Positions 39,586-54,925 of a DNA stretch of 64,000 nucleotides are shown here, in pieces. Origin of the DNA: Deinococcus deserti VCD115 (GTDB lineage Bacteria; Deinococcota; Deinococci; Deinococcales; Deinococcaceae); assembly GCF_000020685.1 (NCBI RefSeq), contig NC_012526.1, positions 2,424,001-2,488,000 of the forward strand. Reading direction: 5' to 3'. A program made the translations under genes and the position numbers. The notes beneath the pieces are model-generated. The model did no database searches and was not told the DNA's origin. It worked only from the letters and a program-made list of their open reading frames with translations. Each line of letters starts with the position of its first letter. Position 1 is the first letter of the stretch.

Positions 39586-41955
39586 ATGCACGACCGCGCA
39601 TATCCACCACCGGGCCCTGCCCTTTCACGGCTGCAGAGTTCGGCTCCGCGCCGGGCAGATGTGCTGTTATCCGCTTTGGTGGGCGCAGCGGTGCTGCACA
39701 GCCTGGCTTTGCTCCTGGCCCACTATGGAGTCACGTGGCCTGAGGGAACGCTCGATCTGGCGTACCTGAGTGTCGTTGGCCTCGGATTGGCCCTGAGTGT
39801 GCGGGCGTGGCGGACCAGTGGGCCGGGTGCCCGTCCGGCGCTGTGGGCCTTGAGTATGGCCTTGACGCTTTACGCCGCTGGTGACCTGCTCTGGACCTGG
39901 CTGAGCCTGTTTACGCAGCAGCCACTCTTTCCTTCAGTTGCCGACATTTTTTATCTGGCACAGTACCTGCCGCTTGTGCTGGCCCTGCTGCGGCTTTCTC
40001 ATCTCTCGCTGCGGCGCCTCTCTGCCGCCCGACTGGTGCTGGACTCGGCCATCGTGACGGTGGTCGTGGGCCTGTTTGCCTGGCAGGCCGGCCTGGCTAC
40101 GGTGGCTGATGACCCGGCCCAGAGCCTGCCCGGGCGCATCATCAGCCTGGCTTATCCTCTGGCCTCCCTGGCTGTTCTGGGCGTCCTGGTGCTGGTCGCT
40201 TCAGGCGCCAGACGCGTGCAGGTGCATGTTGCCGTGTTTGCCACCGGCCTGAGCCTGATTGTGGTGGGTGATCTGGGCTATGCCCTGCTGGAAGCCAACG
40301 GAGCCTACAGCAGCGCCCATCCTATCGATGCTCTGTGGGCATGGGCGCTGGTGCTGCTGGCCCTCGGAGGACAGCTGGCCGCGCACCACTACAACCGGTA
40401 CCCCCGCGAAGCCGGGAAGCAGCACCCTGGCCCCAGACGCCTGATTGTCTGGCTTCCTTACGGCGCTGTACTTTCCCTGGCCGTGTTTCTTCCGCAGCTG
40501 TACCTCGGCGCCTCCGTGATGGAGCGTGGGATCGCGTTCGGGGTGTTCACGGTGCTGATTCTGGTGACGCTGCGTCAGGGGGTCGCGCTGGCCGATAACC
40601 GGCGGCTGAATGCAGAGCTGCGCCGTGCTCATGTCCAGCTGGCGCATGATGCCCGGCATGACGCGCTCACGGGCCTGCTCAACCGGTCCGGCCTCGTTGA
40701 ATACCTGCGGCAGGCCCTGAGTCCGGAGACTCCAGCACCTTTTGCCGTACTGTTTGTGGATCTGGACCGCATGAAACGCGTCAACGACGCTCACGGGCAC
40801 CAGACCGGTGATCAGATGCTGCGTGAGATGTCACGCCGGCTGCTGACGGTGGCCCCCGCCGGATCCGTGGTCGCCCGGGTAGGGGGCGACGAGTTTGTGC
40901 TGGTGGTTCCTGAACAGCAGCGTGCGAGTGTGGCCCTGCTGGCTGCGCAGGTCGTTGCGGTGATCTCTGAGCCGGCGGCGCTGCAGAGCGGAACGACGCA
41001 TCTCACGGCCAGCGTGGGCGTGGCCCTGTTTCCTGGGGACGGCCAACATCCCGATGAACTGGTCAGGGCCGCTGATATGGCCATGGACGGCGCGAAAGTC
41101 GAAGGCCGCAACAACTGGAGCTTTTACGATGAAGGTGCCCTGCAAGCCGCGCAGCACGACACGCAGCTGGAAGCTCTGCTGCGCCGCGCCCTTGCTGAAG
41201 ATGAGCTGGAACTGCACTATCAGCCCCTGGTGGACCTGCGCTCGGGAGCCACTCTGGGCTTCGAGGCACTGCTGCGCTGGCGAGACACCGTTCAGTCTCC
41301 GGTGTCTCCGCCAGAGATCATCCGGGTGGCCGAGGAACGTGGCCTGATCGTTCCGCTGGGGATCTGGGGCCTGCGGCAGGCGGTGGCCCAGGCCAGTCAG
41401 TGGCGGGCGCGTGGGAAGCAGTGGTTTGTCACCGTGAATATCTCGGCTCTACACTTTGCTCATGGGGACTTTCTGTCTCATGTGCGTGCGGCCCTGGACG
41501 AACACGATCTGCCTGGCGAAGCGCTGATTCTCGAACTGACCGAAAGTGCGCTGCTTGAGGACCTCGACAGTTCAATGCCCGACCTGAATATTCTGACCTC
41601 CTGGGGAGTCAGAATCGCGCTGGATGACTTCGGTACCGGCTACTCCAGCCTCAGCTACCTGCGCAGCCTGCCGGTGCATCTGGTCAAGATCGACAAGGCG
41701 TTTGTCTTCTCCCTGCAGCAAGATGGGCACGCCTTTGTCAAGGCCATTACGGTGCTGGCTCACGGCCTGAATCTCCTTGTGGTGGCCGAAGGGATCGAGG
41801 AGGCCTGGCAGCTTGAAGGCATAGGTGCGCTGGGCGTGGATCTCGGTCAGGGCTTCCTGCTGGGTCAGCCGCTGCCTGCGTCGCTTGCCGGAGAGGTCCT
41901 GGGGACCTCAGGTTTCCTCCGGGGAAATGAACCGACCAGCGGAATTCAGGGCTAA
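39586..41955 (+). CDS. Membrane GGDEF-EAL protein, c-di-GMP synthesis and/or breakdown
   Basis: 789 residues. About 25-335 hold roughly 9-10 membrane helices forming an unrecognised sensory domain. The GGDEF domain (about 350-520) has the intact catalytic VGGDEFVLV. The EAL domain (about 535-780) has FEALLRW, ELTES, LDDFGTGYSSLSYL, VKIDKAF, VAEGIE and GQGFLLGQPLP, all intact, so both activities are possible. c-di-GMP commonly controls polysaccharide output, which makes the nearby glycan locus a candidate target; no direct link is visible in the sequence. Confidence 0.94.
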   Translation: MHDRAYPPPGPALSRLQSSAPRRADVLLSALVGAAVLHSLALLLAHYGVTWPEGTLDLAYLSVVGLGLALSVRAWRTSGPGARPALWALSMALTLYAAGDLLWTWLSLFTQQPLFPSVADIFYLAQYLPLVLALLRLSHLSLRRLSAARLVLDSAIVTVVVGLFAWQAGLATVADDPAQSLPGRIISLAYPLASLAVLGVLVLVASGARRVQVHVAVFATGLSLIVVGDLGYALLEANGAYSSAHPIDALWAWALVLLALGGQLAAHHYNRYPREAGKQHPGPRRLIVWLPYGAVLSLAVFLPQLYLGASVMERGIAFGVFTVLILVTLRQGVALADNRRLNAELRRAHVQLAHDARHDALTGLLNRSGLVEYLRQALSPETPAPFAVLFVDLDRMKRVNDAHGHQTGDQMLREMSRRLLTVAPAGSVVARVGGDEFVLVVPEQQRASVALLAAQVVAVISEPAALQSGTTHLTASVGVALFPGDGQHPDELVRAADMAMDGAKVEGRNNWSFYDEGALQAAQHDTQLEALLRRALAEDELELHYQPLVDLRSGATLGFEALLRWRDTVQSPVSPPEIIRVAEERGLIVPLGIWGLRQAVAQASQWRARGKQWFVTVNISALHFAHGDFLSHVRAALDEHDLPGEALILELTESALLEDLDSSMPDLNILTSWGVRIALDDFGTGYSSLSYLRSLPVHLVKIDKAFVFSLQQDGHAFVKAITVLAHGLNLLVVAEGIEEAWQLEGIGALGVDLGQGFLLGQPLPASLAGEVLGTSGFLRGNEPTSGIQG

Positions 41956-42608
41956 AAAACACCTACCCCTCGGTCCTCCGAGAACATCTCAGCGGTACGG
42001 GACAGGAGCAGACAAGGTGGCAACAGGTCTGGAGATGAGGCTCACCGGCAGCACTCGTAGGTAGACGGGGGAGCAGCTGCGCAACGATCCCACGGGTGCA
42101 AGCGCGTCACAGGGGGCCTGGGTTCGTCATCGATTTTCATCATGACCGAGTGTTGGTGTTTGCTGGACCCACGCAGGTTGTCCGGAACTTCCAGCGCGAG
42201 ATACCAGCCGGGCCAGCCGTACCTTTTCAGGATTTCGCTGGGGGCCAGCTGATGCCCAGTCTTCTCTGGGCCGCAGAGCCGAGGTACCCATTGACCGCCC
42301 GGAACCTGATATGTCTGTCCTGGCAACAGCAGGAGAGTGAAGCTGTGCCTGCCAAACGGTATTCAGACGGTGATCCCTGAAGCGCCCGACATTCAGGCGC
42401 CGCCACACAGGCCCTGTTCTCTGGCTCTCTGACGTGTCACTGTCGCAGCTTCCATATCCCGAAAATGCATGCCCACAATAAAGACCAGAGTCCGAACCAG
42501 GAAGGCTCAAGAGAGACTGGTCCGGCCCCGCCACTGTCAGATGCTCCGGAAAATCAATACACATAGTTTCTGCCCGGCATGCCGGGCAGAAACTCAACTC
42601 GGGCAAAG
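41956..42608. other. Intergenic region without a recognisable gene
   Basis: 653 bases between convergent genes. Several frames are open, including a minus-strand frame of 94 codons at 42042-42326 (reads PGGQWVPRLCGPEKTGHQ), but none has a promoter, ribosome-binding site or family resemblance I can point to. A perfect 30-base palindrome near its right end is listed separately. Confidence 0.4.
42565..42594 (-). terminator. Perfect 30-base palindrome, likely terminator of the BMP gene
   Basis: Starts AGTTTCTGCCCGG and reads identically on both strands. It lies 14 bases beyond the BMP-gene stop, in the right place for a terminator, but the following T-tract is poor (ATGTGTATTGATTTT). Confidence 0.55.
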
Positions 42609-43721
<1,113 letters not shown>

Positions 43722-43728
43722 GGCTCGT

Positions 43729-43734
43729 AAGCTA
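43729..43734 (-). promoter_or_regulatory. -10 box for leaderless BMP gene
   Basis: TAGCTT, 7 bases upstream of the GTG at 43721. Confidence 0.55.
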
Positions 43735-44041
43735 CCCGCGCGCCCAGGCTCATTGCCACGAAAATTTCACACCGGCCCCCCCATCCCGGGTACCCCCACT
43801 GGGGGCCTGCACGTCTGCTCGAACCTGACAGGCGCAGCTTTTTCAGCCATAGACCTGCCTGATGCCAGGGCTGGTTTCCGGACGGCTTTCATACAGAGGT
43901 TCATACGATTGGAATTTGAGCATTTGACACCTCTGCGTGGGCATGACAGCATGCCCTCACATCACATTTGTACTCAGGCCAGCGAGGCCTCTGCGGCTGC
44001 GTCGTTGTCGCATTTCCGGGGCTTACGTTTGGGAGGTTTTT
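43735..44041 (+). promoter_or_regulatory. Control region of the liv operon
   Basis: 307 bases without a gene. TTGACA at 43924-43929 is the best -35 candidate, but no good -10 stands at normal spacing. GGGAGG is placed 5-6 bases before the binding-protein ATG. No known riboswitch seen. Confidence 0.3.
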
Positions 44042-45175
44042 ATGAAGAAGCGCACCCTTATATCGTTGTCCCTTCTCCCGTTCCTGGCTGGTTCCGCGCT
44101 GGCAGACAAAGTCGTCAGCATTGGCTTCAGCGGTCCACTTTCCGGTGGCGCCGCGTTTTACGGCAAGGACACCCAGAGCGGCGTTGAAATGGCCATTGAG
44201 GAGCTGAACCGCAAAGGTATCCGCGTCAAAGGCGAGAAGGTCACCTTCAAGCTGGTCTCCCTGGATGACCGCTACCTGCCCAATGAAACGGCCACCAACG
44301 TCAAACGCATGACCAGCCAGGACATCGGCGTGATCTTCGTTCCGCATTCCGGCGGCATCCTGACCGTACAGCCCATGACCAGCCGTGACAACTTCCTGCT
44401 GGTGGCTTATTCCTCCGAGCCGAAGATCCTGGAAGCCAAAAACCCCATGACCTTCATGCTGCCGCCCCGTTACGACAACTACCTGCAGCCGTTCACTGCC
44501 ACCCAGATGAAAGCTTATGGCAAGAAGCTGGGCCTGATCGGCACCACCAGCGCCTACGGCAAACAGTGGACCGAAGCCATTACCGCCGAGTGGAAGAAGC
44601 AGGGCGGCACGGTCGGCGCCAACAACGGAGTGGACTACAACACCACCGTGGACTACAGCGCCGCCGTCACCAAGGCACTGGCCGAAAAGCCCGACGTGCT
44701 GTTCGTCGGCGGTCCCAGCCAGCCCACCGCACTGGTGATCAAGGCTGCGCGCGAGCAGGGCTTCAAGGGCGGGTTCATCGTGATGGACCAGGCCAAGTTC
44801 GAGCAGATGGACACCATGATTCCTGCTGCCTACCTCAGTGGCAGCGTAGGCGTGCTGCCCACCAAGGAATTCCCAGGCACCAACATCTTTATCAGCCAGT
44901 ACCAGAAGGTCTACAAGAAGATTCCCACCAGTGAAGCCGGCCTGAACTACATGGGTATGCACGTGATTGCCAAGGCGATGGAACTCGCCGGCAGCACCGA
45001 TCCCAAGGCAATCCGCGCCAAGCTGGACGACGCTGCCAAGGCACTCCCCCTGAGTAAGACCGTCTACAAGCTTCATGGCGTAACGGAAAACGGACACGTG
45101 GACGCCGAGTTCATCATCGCCAGCGTGAAAAACGGCAAGTACACCAAGCTGCGCGTACCGAAAGTCTTCAAGTAA
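44042..45175 (+). CDS. livJ: Branched-chain amino acid-type ABC transporter substrate-binding protein
   Basis: 377 residues. Signal peptide [21 protein letters not shown], then [20 protein letters not shown], the type I periplasmic-binding opening of LivJ/LivK relatives, and [14 protein letters not shown] later. The ATG at 44042 is chosen because of GGGAGG just upstream; a 35-codon extension adds no signal-like sequence. It binds leucine-type amino acids or another small amide. A terminator-like hairpin separates it from livH, so it is probably made in excess of the membrane subunits. Confidence 0.92.
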   Translation: MKKRTLISLSLLPFLAGSALADKVVSIGFSGPLSGGAAFYGKDTQSGVEMAIEELNRKGIRVKGEKVTFKLVSLDDRYLPNETATNVKRMTSQDIGVIFVPHSGGILTVQPMTSRDNFLLVAYSSEPKILEAKNPMTFMLPPRYDNYLQPFTATQMKAYGKKLGLIGTTSAYGKQWTEAITAEWKKQGGTVGANNGVDYNTTVDYSAAVTKALAEKPDVLFVGGPSQPTALVIKAAREQGFKGGFIVMDQAKFEQMDTMIPAAYLSGSVGVLPTKEFPGTNIFISQYQKVYKKIPTSEAGLNYMGMHVIAKAMELAGSTDPKAIRAKLDDAAKALPLSKTVYKLHGVTENGHVDAEFIIASVKNGKYTKLRVPKVFK

Positions 45176-45185
45176 GTTCATCCTG

Positions 45186-45218
45186 CCGCGCCCCGGCTGA
45201 AAGCGGGGCGCGGTTTTC
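45186..45218 (+). terminator. Hairpin terminator or attenuator between livJ and livH
   Basis: CCGCGCCCCG / CGGGGCGCGG, 10-bp stem with 8-base loop followed by TTTTC, 10 bases after the livJ stop. livH follows 37 bases later without its own clear promoter, so partial read-through is likely. Confidence 0.88.
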
Positions 45219-45254
45219 TGCATCTGCTTTGACCTCTGAGGGAGGAAGTCCGAC

Positions 45255-46117
<863 letters not shown>

Positions 46118-46121
<4 letters not shown>

Positions 46122-47120
46122 CCGCGCTCCGCACCGGGCCGTGGGGCTGGGCCGCGCTGTTCGTGGCGATGGCGCTGTTTCCGCTGCTGCGGCCCTCGGG
46201 CTATCTGCTGGACATCGGCGTGAACGTCATGATCTACGCCATGCTGGCCTACGGCATGAATATCCTGCTGGGCTATACCGGGCAGCTGCCTCTGGCGCAC
46301 GCCGGGTTTTTCGGCATCGGGGCCTACACGGTGGGCATCCTGACGCTCAAGGCCGGCTGGAACTTCTGGCTGGCGTGGCCGCTCGCGGTGGTGCTGTGTG
46401 CCGTTCTGGGCTGGCTGTTGGGTCTGGTGGCCTTCCGCACCAAAGGGGACGCCTTTGCGATTCTGACGCTGGCAGTCGGCGTGATCATCATGCTGGTAAT
46501 CAACAAGTGGGACAGCCTGACCGGCGGCAACGAGGGCCTGAACGGCATCAACCCGCCGCCCGGCCTGGAGGGCTTGGCCCAGGGACTGGGAATGAAGCTC
46601 TCGGGCGGCTTCTATTACCTGGCGCTGGTGGCACTGGCGCTGACCGTGCTGCTGGTGGCCCGCACCCGTGCCAGTGTGTTCGGCCGTTCGCTGATCGCCA
46701 TCCGCGGTGGTGAGGATCTCGCTCGCAGCGCGGGAATTGACGTATTCCAGCACAAACTGCGGGCCATGATGCTGTCGACCGCCATCGCAGGCTTCGCAGG
46801 CGGGCTGTACGCCGTATATGTGGGCTTCCTGGGCGCCGCTGCGACGGGCCCGGTCATGACCTTCACCGTGCTGCTGTACCTGCTGGTGGGCGGGCTGGGT
46901 ACCCTGGCCGGGCCACTGCTCGGACCAGCACTGATGTATACCCTGACCCAGAACCTCAAGGGCCTGCAGGACTACCAGTATCTGGTGTTCGGACCGCTGC
47001 TGGTGCTGCTGGTGATGTTCGCGCCGCACGGTATTGCTGGTGGCTGGGAACGGCTGATGGCGCGTCGGCGTGCCGCCAGGCCTCCCACACCCTCCCCTAC
47101 TCCGGAAAAGGCGGTGGATC

Positions 47121-47128
<8 letters not shown>
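46118..47128 (+). CDS. livM: Branched-chain amino acid ABC permease LivM
   Basis: 336 residues, about ten helices. [20 protein letters not shown] is the LivM signature, followed by the coupling loop [19 protein letters not shown]. It pairs with LivH to form the membrane channel. It overlaps livH by 4 and livG by 8 bases. Confidence 0.94.
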
Positions 47129-47943
<815 letters not shown>

Positions 47944-47951
<8 letters not shown>

Positions 47952-48651
47952 GGTGCGGGATCTGTGCGTCAAATACGGGCATTTTACCGCCCTGCAGGAC
48001 ATCAACCTCAGCGTGCAGACCGGCGAGATCGTGGTGCTGCTGGGCGCCAACGGCGCCGGCAAAAGCACGCTGTTCCGGACCCTGTCGGGCCTGCAGCGCC
48101 CTTCGTCGGGCAGCGCGACCTGGAACGGCACGCCGCTGACCGGGGGGCGTCCGGAGTTCAACGTGGCGCATGGCGTCGCCCAGTGCCCCGAGGGCCGACT
48201 GCTGTTTCCGGACCTCAGCGTGGAAAAGAACCTGCGCCTGGGGGCCTTTGTGCACCGCAGCGATCCTGCCGGTACCGCACGGGAGCTCGAGCGCGTATAT
48301 GAACTGTTTCCGGCGCTGGTCGAAAAACGCAGCGCACCGGCCGGCAGCCTGTCGGGGGGCCAGCAGCAGATGGTGGCCATTGCCCGTTCGCTGATGGCCC
48401 GTCCGCAGCTGCTGCTGCTGGACGAACCCAGCCTCGGCCTCGCCCCGCTGGTGGTCGAGCAGGTCTTCGAGGCGGTGCAGCGGGTCAATGCCGCGGGCGT
48501 CAGCGTGCTGCTGGCCGAGCAGAACGCGTTTGCGGCGCTGGGCATCGCTCACCGCGGATATGTGCTCGAAGGCGGGCGGGTAACCCTGCAGGGTGCCCAG
48601 CACGACCTGATGACCGACGACCGCGTGCGCAGCGCCTACCTGGGCGTGTAG
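47944..48651 (+). CDS. livF: Branched-chain amino acid ABC ATPase LivF
   Basis: 235 residues. Walker [19 protein letters not shown], signature [18 protein letters not shown], Walker [18 protein letters not shown], switch His replaced by Gln in [11 protein letters not shown], as is usual in LivF. ATG at 47944 overlaps livG by 8 bases. Last gene of the operon. Confidence 0.94.
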
Positions 48652-48669
48652 CGCCCCAGAGATCCTGAC

Positions 48670-48699
48670 GCGGCGTGTGGGTGGTAGCCCACACGCCGC
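48670..48699 (+). terminator. Hairpin after livF
   Basis: GCGGCGTGTGGG / CCCACACGCCGC, perfect 12-bp stem with 6-base loop, 18 bases after the livF stop. The trailing sequence (TCGTCTGTT) is weak in T, so it may be a processing hairpin or a partial terminator. Confidence 0.65.
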
Positions 48700-48764
48700 T
48701 CGTCTGTTGCCCACGTATCACCACTACACTGCAGGGAGTCGCCCTGCCCTGCCGGGGCCGAACT

Positions 48765-48807
<43 letters not shown>

Positions 48808-48819
48808 ACGGAGGTTGCT

Positions 48820-49140
48820 ATGGCATGGACATTGCTGGTGCTGGCCGGTCTGCTGGAAGTGGGCTGGGCGGTTGGTCTGAAGTACACGCAGGGCTTTACC
48901 CGGCCGCTGCCCACCCTGCTGACGGTACTGAGCATGATCGCCAGCCTGGGGCTGCTGGGGCTGGCTGCCCGCACCCTGCCAATTGGAACGGCGTACGGCG
49001 TATGGGTGGGCATCGGCGCGGTGGGCGCTGCGGTGCTGGGCGTAGTGCTGTTCGGCGAGGCCATGACGCCTGCTCGGCTGCTGTTCCTGACGTTGATGGT
49101 GGTGGCCATTCTCGGGCTGAAGGTCACCAGCGGTCACTGA
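48820..49140 (+). CDS. gdx: Small multidrug resistance family guanidinium exporter (Gdx/SugE)
   Basis: 106 residues with four helices. The Gdx/SugE subtype is shown by LVLAGLLEVGWAVGLKYTQG with the essential Glu13, and by GTAYGVWVGIGAVGAAVLG. Members are proton-coupled dimers that export guanidinium. The guanidine-III riboswitch directly upstream supports this over quaternary-ammonium efflux. GGAGG is 5 bases before the ATG. Confidence 0.95.
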   Translation: MAWTLLVLAGLLEVGWAVGLKYTQGFTRPLPTLLTVLSMIASLGLLGLAARTLPIGTAYGVWVGIGAVGAAVLGVVLFGEAMTPARLLFLTLMVVAILGLKVTSGH

Positions 49141-49152
49141 ACGGCAAAAGGC

Positions 49153-49185
49153 AAGGAGCCGGAACCCGACGGGCCCCGGCTCCTT
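49153..49185. terminator. Bidirectional terminator between gdx and dctA
   Basis: AAGGAGCCGG / CCGGCTCCTT, 10-bp stem. On the minus strand it is followed by GCCTTTTG, serving dctA; on the plus strand it lies 12 bases after the gdx stop. Confidence 0.78.
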
Positions 49186-49198
49186 ATCACCGTGTCTC

Positions 49199-50530
<1,332 letters not shown>

Positions 50531-50638
50531 GGAGGCCTCCTGGGGCCACCGCCCGGGAACACGGGGCGGGAAGAGATTGGCATAGACCTGCCCGGCTGGC
50601 AGGGAAGAATGCGGTTGAGCTTGGCAGGCGCCAGTGTG

Positions 50639-50658
50639 CCTGCGCGGCGCCGCGCAGG
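50639..50658. promoter_or_regulatory. 20-base perfect palindrome in the dctA leader
   Basis: Starts CCTGCGCGGC and is self-complementary over 20 bases, about 110 bases upstream of the dctA ATG. Could be a regulator site or an RNA hairpin; nothing in the sequence decides. Confidence 0.45.
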
Positions 50659-50698
50659 AAGTGAAACCTGATGGCTTCAGGACCGGGAGACCCGAAAA

Positions 50699-50756
50699 AC
50701 ACCGGCCTGCACGAATACGGCCGGTGTCTTCTCAGGGGCGGGATTCGTGCAGGCCG
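50699..50756 (-). promoter_or_regulatory. Possible attenuator or operator between dctA and its kinase gene
   Basis: On the minus strand ACACCGGCC / GGCCGGTGT (50727-50699) is a 9-bp stem followed by TTTTTCGGG, a terminator-like hairpin before dctA. Its loop and descending arm (50703-50716) also match perfectly, over 14 bases, an upstream segment at 50743-50756 (CGGCCTGCACGAAT), so two pairings exclude each other, as in attenuators. Alternatively the 14-base inverted repeat is a binding site for the response regulator. Confidence 0.5.
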
Positions 50757-50807
50757 TGAACGCAATTCCCTTTCCCAGGTCCCGGGCATGGCAGACTGCG
50801 AGGCACT

Positions 50808-52442
50808 GTGTCGCTTCGTCCGGCGTCTTCCCGCCCGGTTCGGCTGAGTGTGCCCGAACTGGCACGCGAGGTTGCGCTGCCGTACACGCCGCGGCTGCTG
50901 CGCGTTCAGGCCCGGGTGTTTCTGATCACGCTGGGGGCCTTTTTGCTGCTGGCCCTGCCCCTGGCTCTGCTGGCCAGTCTGGTGCTGCGCGGCGGCCTGC
51001 ACCAGACCTTCGCCGACCGGGCGCTGCGCGAGTCGCAGCTGATGGCCACCCTGCCTCCGGTGAGGGCGGCGCTCAGCGGCGACACGGCCTCGCGCGAGCA
51101 GCTCAATGCGCTGGTCAACCGCTACCGGCTGGTGCTGGGCGCCGACTACATCGTGATCACGGACCGCTTGACCAACCGCCTGACGCATCCCAACCCGGAC
51201 CAGATCGGCCAGCGCATGGTGGGCGGTGACTTTCAGGCCTTCCTGCGCGGCCGGAGCCTGACCGAGACCGTGGAGGGCACGCTGGGGCCTTCGGTGCGGG
51301 CCAAGGTGCCGGTGCTGGGTGAGGGCGACCGGGTGCTGGGGCTGGCCAGCGTGGGCTTCCTGCTGCCCCGTGTGGAAGATGTGTTCTGGAACGTGGTGCG
51401 CGCCGCGCTGCCCTGGTATCTGGCGGCACTGGGGCTCGCGCTGCTGCTGGCCAACCTGCTGGCGCGCCGGGTGCGGGCCACGCTGCTGGACCTGGAACCC
51501 GAGCAGGTAGCAGGCGGGCTGCTGCACTTCCGCACGGTGCTCAACACTCTGCAAGACGGCGTGCTGGTGGTGCGGGGCGGGCAGATCTACGTTATGAACC
51601 CGCAGGCCCGGGCGATGCTGGGCGCCTCGAACCGTCTGCCGGTGCCTCTCAGGGATCTGTTGCCTGACCTGCCTGCGCAGGAGGACCATGCTCCTCACAC
51701 CCTGGATGTGCGTGGGCAACCGGTGCTGGTGGATGTGCACACGGCTGAGGATGGAGCGCAGGTGGTCACCCTGCGCGATCTGGCGCGGGTGCAGGCGCTG
51801 GCCGATGAGCTCACCCAGTCACGCCGGTACGCCGAGCTGCTGCGCGCGCAGACGCACGAATTCACCAACCGGCTGCACATGCTGGCCGGGCTGCTGCACC
51901 TGGGCGAAACGCAGGAGGCCCTGCAGCTTATTCACGCGCAGGCGGCGCGCCACACCGCCCATGCCGAGGCGGTCAGGCGGCTGGGTCATGTACGGCTCGC
52001 CGCGCTGCTGCTGGGCAAGTTCGACCGGGCTGCTGAACTGGGGGTGGAGCTGACTATCGATCCGCTCTCGGACCTGCCGGACACGCTGGCGCCAGGCGTG
52101 CTGGACACTCTGGAGCTGGCCGCCGGCAACCTGATCGAAAACGCCTGTGAAGCCGCCAGTGGACTCCCGGACGCCCAGGTGCGGGTGCTGATCGCAGCAG
52201 ACCCGGAAGGTCTGGTTCTGGAAGTGCGCGACACGGGAAGCGGTGTGCCACCCGCCTTCCTGACGTCCCTGACGCATAGAGGAGTCAGCAGCAAAGGCAA
52301 TGGGCGGGGCGTGGGACTGGCATTGGTGCAGGCACGGGCGACCGCGCTTGGGGGAACGCTGACGCATGACCGCCTTGCCGACCCCACCGGGCGGCAGTGG
52401 ACCCGCTTTACCCTGGACCTACCCACCGGAGACACCCCATGA
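50808..52442 (+). CDS. CitA/DcuS-family sensor histidine kinase
   Basis: 544 residues. Membrane helix about 37-61, extracytoplasmic single-Cache-like sensor about 62-200, second helix about 201-222, PAS-like domain about 235-330, and a DcuS-type H-box with phospho-accepting His350 ([20 protein letters not shown]). The HATPase domain has [12 protein letters not shown] and [21 protein letters not shown]. Divergent from dctA, it probably senses C4-dicarboxylates. GTG start; CAGACT 10 bases upstream is a weak -10 candidate. Stop overlaps the regulator ATG. Confidence 0.93.
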   Translation: MSLRPASSRPVRLSVPELAREVALPYTPRLLRVQARVFLITLGAFLLLALPLALLASLVLRGGLHQTFADRALRESQLMATLPPVRAALSGDTASREQLNALVNRYRLVLGADYIVITDRLTNRLTHPNPDQIGQRMVGGDFQAFLRGRSLTETVEGTLGPSVRAKVPVLGEGDRVLGLASVGFLLPRVEDVFWNVVRAALPWYLAALGLALLLANLLARRVRATLLDLEPEQVAGGLLHFRTVLNTLQDGVLVVRGGQIYVMNPQARAMLGASNRLPVPLRDLLPDLPAQEDHAPHTLDVRGQPVLVDVHTAEDGAQVVTLRDLARVQALADELTQSRRYAELLRAQTHEFTNRLHMLAGLLHLGETQEALQLIHAQAARHTAHAEAVRRLGHVRLAALLLGKFDRAAELGVELTIDPLSDLPDTLAPGVLDTLELAAGNLIENACEAASGLPDAQVRVLIAADPEGLVLEVRDTGSGVPPAFLTSLTHRGVSSKGNGRGVGLALVQARATALGGTLTHDRLADPTGRQWTRFTLDLPTGDTP

Positions 52443-53098
52443 CCCGTGCTCCCATTCGTACCCTGATTGTCGAGGACGATCCGCAGATTGCCGATCTGCA
52501 CCGCCGTCTGCTGGAGCGCGCAGGAGGCTTCGAGGTACTGGGCAGCGCCGAGACCCTGCGCATTGCAAGGGCCATGAGCCGCACCCTGCGCCCGGATCTG
52601 CTGCTGCTGGACGTGCACCTGCCGGATGGACGCGGCCTTGACCTGCTGCGTGAGCTGCGGCTCGAAGGCGCCCAGGTGGACGCGGTGCTGGTGACGGCGG
52701 CCAGTGACGCTTCCAGCGTACAAAGTGCCCTGCTGCACGGTGCCGCCGACTATCTGGTCAAACCGGCCACACCCGAACGCTTCGCGCTGGCCCTGGAGCG
52801 GGTGCGTGAACGTGCCGCGCTGTGGGCACAGAGAGATGTGCGTCAGGGGCATCTGGACGCCCTGTTCACGCCACTGGCGGACGACGCCTCAGGCCTGGAC
52901 GCCGAAACCCTGCGCCGGGTCCGTGCGGCCCTGCGTGACGGCGCCGCCCATACCGCCCAGGAAGTGGGTCAGGCCCTGGGTTTAAGCCGCGTCACCGCCT
53001 GGCGCTACCTGGAATACCTGACGGCCCAGGGTGAGGTCAGTGCCGCAGCGGACGCGCGCAGTGTGGGCCGCCCGGCCAAACGCTACCGCCGCGCCTAG
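52439..53098 (+). CDS. CitB/DcuR-family response regulator
   Basis: 219 residues. Receiver domain: [19 protein letters not shown] with the acidic pair, phospho-acceptor Asp in [14 protein letters not shown] (about residue 57), Thr in VLVTAASD and Lys in [12 protein letters not shown]. The C-terminal half holds a winged-helix with [24 protein letters not shown] overlap with the kinase. Likely activates dctA. Confidence 0.93.
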   Translation: MTRAPIRTLIVEDDPQIADLHRRLLERAGGFEVLGSAETLRIARAMSRTLRPDLLLLDVHLPDGRGLDLLRELRLEGAQVDAVLVTAASDASSVQSALLHGAADYLVKPATPERFALALERVRERAALWAQRDVRQGHLDALFTPLADDASGLDAETLRRVRAALRDGAAHTAQEVGQALGLSRVTAWRYLEYLTAQGEVSAAADARSVGRPAKRYRRA

Positions 53099-53151
53099 CT
53101 CAGGTGTCTCCGTGTCGGGAACGCCGCACCTTCCCCTTTCAGAGGCAGTGC

Positions 53152-53157
53152 TACGCT
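53152..53157 (+). promoter_or_regulatory. Extended -10 box of lpd
   Basis: TGCTACGCT: extended -10 motif with TACGCT ending 10 bases before the ATG at 53168, implying a leader of about 3 bases. Confidence 0.5.
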
Positions 53158-53167
53158 GCAAGGCGGT

Positions 53168-54574
<1,407 letters not shown>

Positions 54575-54590
54575 TTTCGGGCTTCATCCA

Positions 54591-54622
54591 GGGTGGGAGG
54601 CTCAGGCCTCCCACCCTTTTTT
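54591..54622 (+). terminator. Rho-independent terminator of lpd
   Basis: GGGTGGGAGGC / GCCTCCCACCC, 11-bp stem with 4-base loop, then TTTTTT. Confidence 0.95.
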
Positions 54623-54631
54623 CATAGCCTC

Positions 54632-54661
54632 TTGACGAAAGGCGCCTCTGGCCTGTATCTT
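54632..54661 (+). promoter_or_regulatory. Promoter of tRNA-Glu
   Basis: TTGACG, 18-base spacer, TATCTT; about 78 bases upstream of the tRNA. Confidence 0.78.
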
Positions 54662-54725
54662 TCTGTGCGTGCCGGAAACGGCGCCCCTTGAAAGGCAGTT
54701 CAGGAAGCGCGCAAGCGATTTCAAC

Positions 54726-54814
<89 letters not shown>

Positions 54815-54821
54815 CTGAAAG

Positions 54822-54846
54822 CCTCCGCCTCGGCGGAGGTTTTTCT
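54822..54846 (+). terminator. Terminator of tRNA-Glu
   Basis: CCTCCGC / GCGGAGG stem with a 4-base loop, followed by TTTTTC. Confidence 0.9.
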
Positions 54847-54913
54847 TTTGGCTCTCTTGGGGCTCTGGGGGAAGTATGGTGCCGGTCGCCCTGTCGTTCC
54901 GCCGGACTGGGCC

Positions 54914-54919
54914 TATCAT
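54914..54919 (+). promoter_or_regulatory. -10 box for leaderless YceD-family gene
   Basis: TATCAT, 6 bases upstream of the ATG at 54926. Confidence 0.6.
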
Positions 54920-54925
54920 GGCTGC

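Noticed and set aside
42042..42326. 94-codon minus-strand frame in the region after the GGDEF-EAL gene
   Set aside because: No family resemblance, promoter or ribosome-binding site.
43924..43952. TTGACA as a promoter of livJ
   Set aside because: No acceptable -10 at 16-18 bases; left as a weak candidate only.
50639..50756. Palindromes near dctA as a CRISPR or repeat array
   Set aside because: No regular spacing or repeated unit; they are inverted repeats in a leader.
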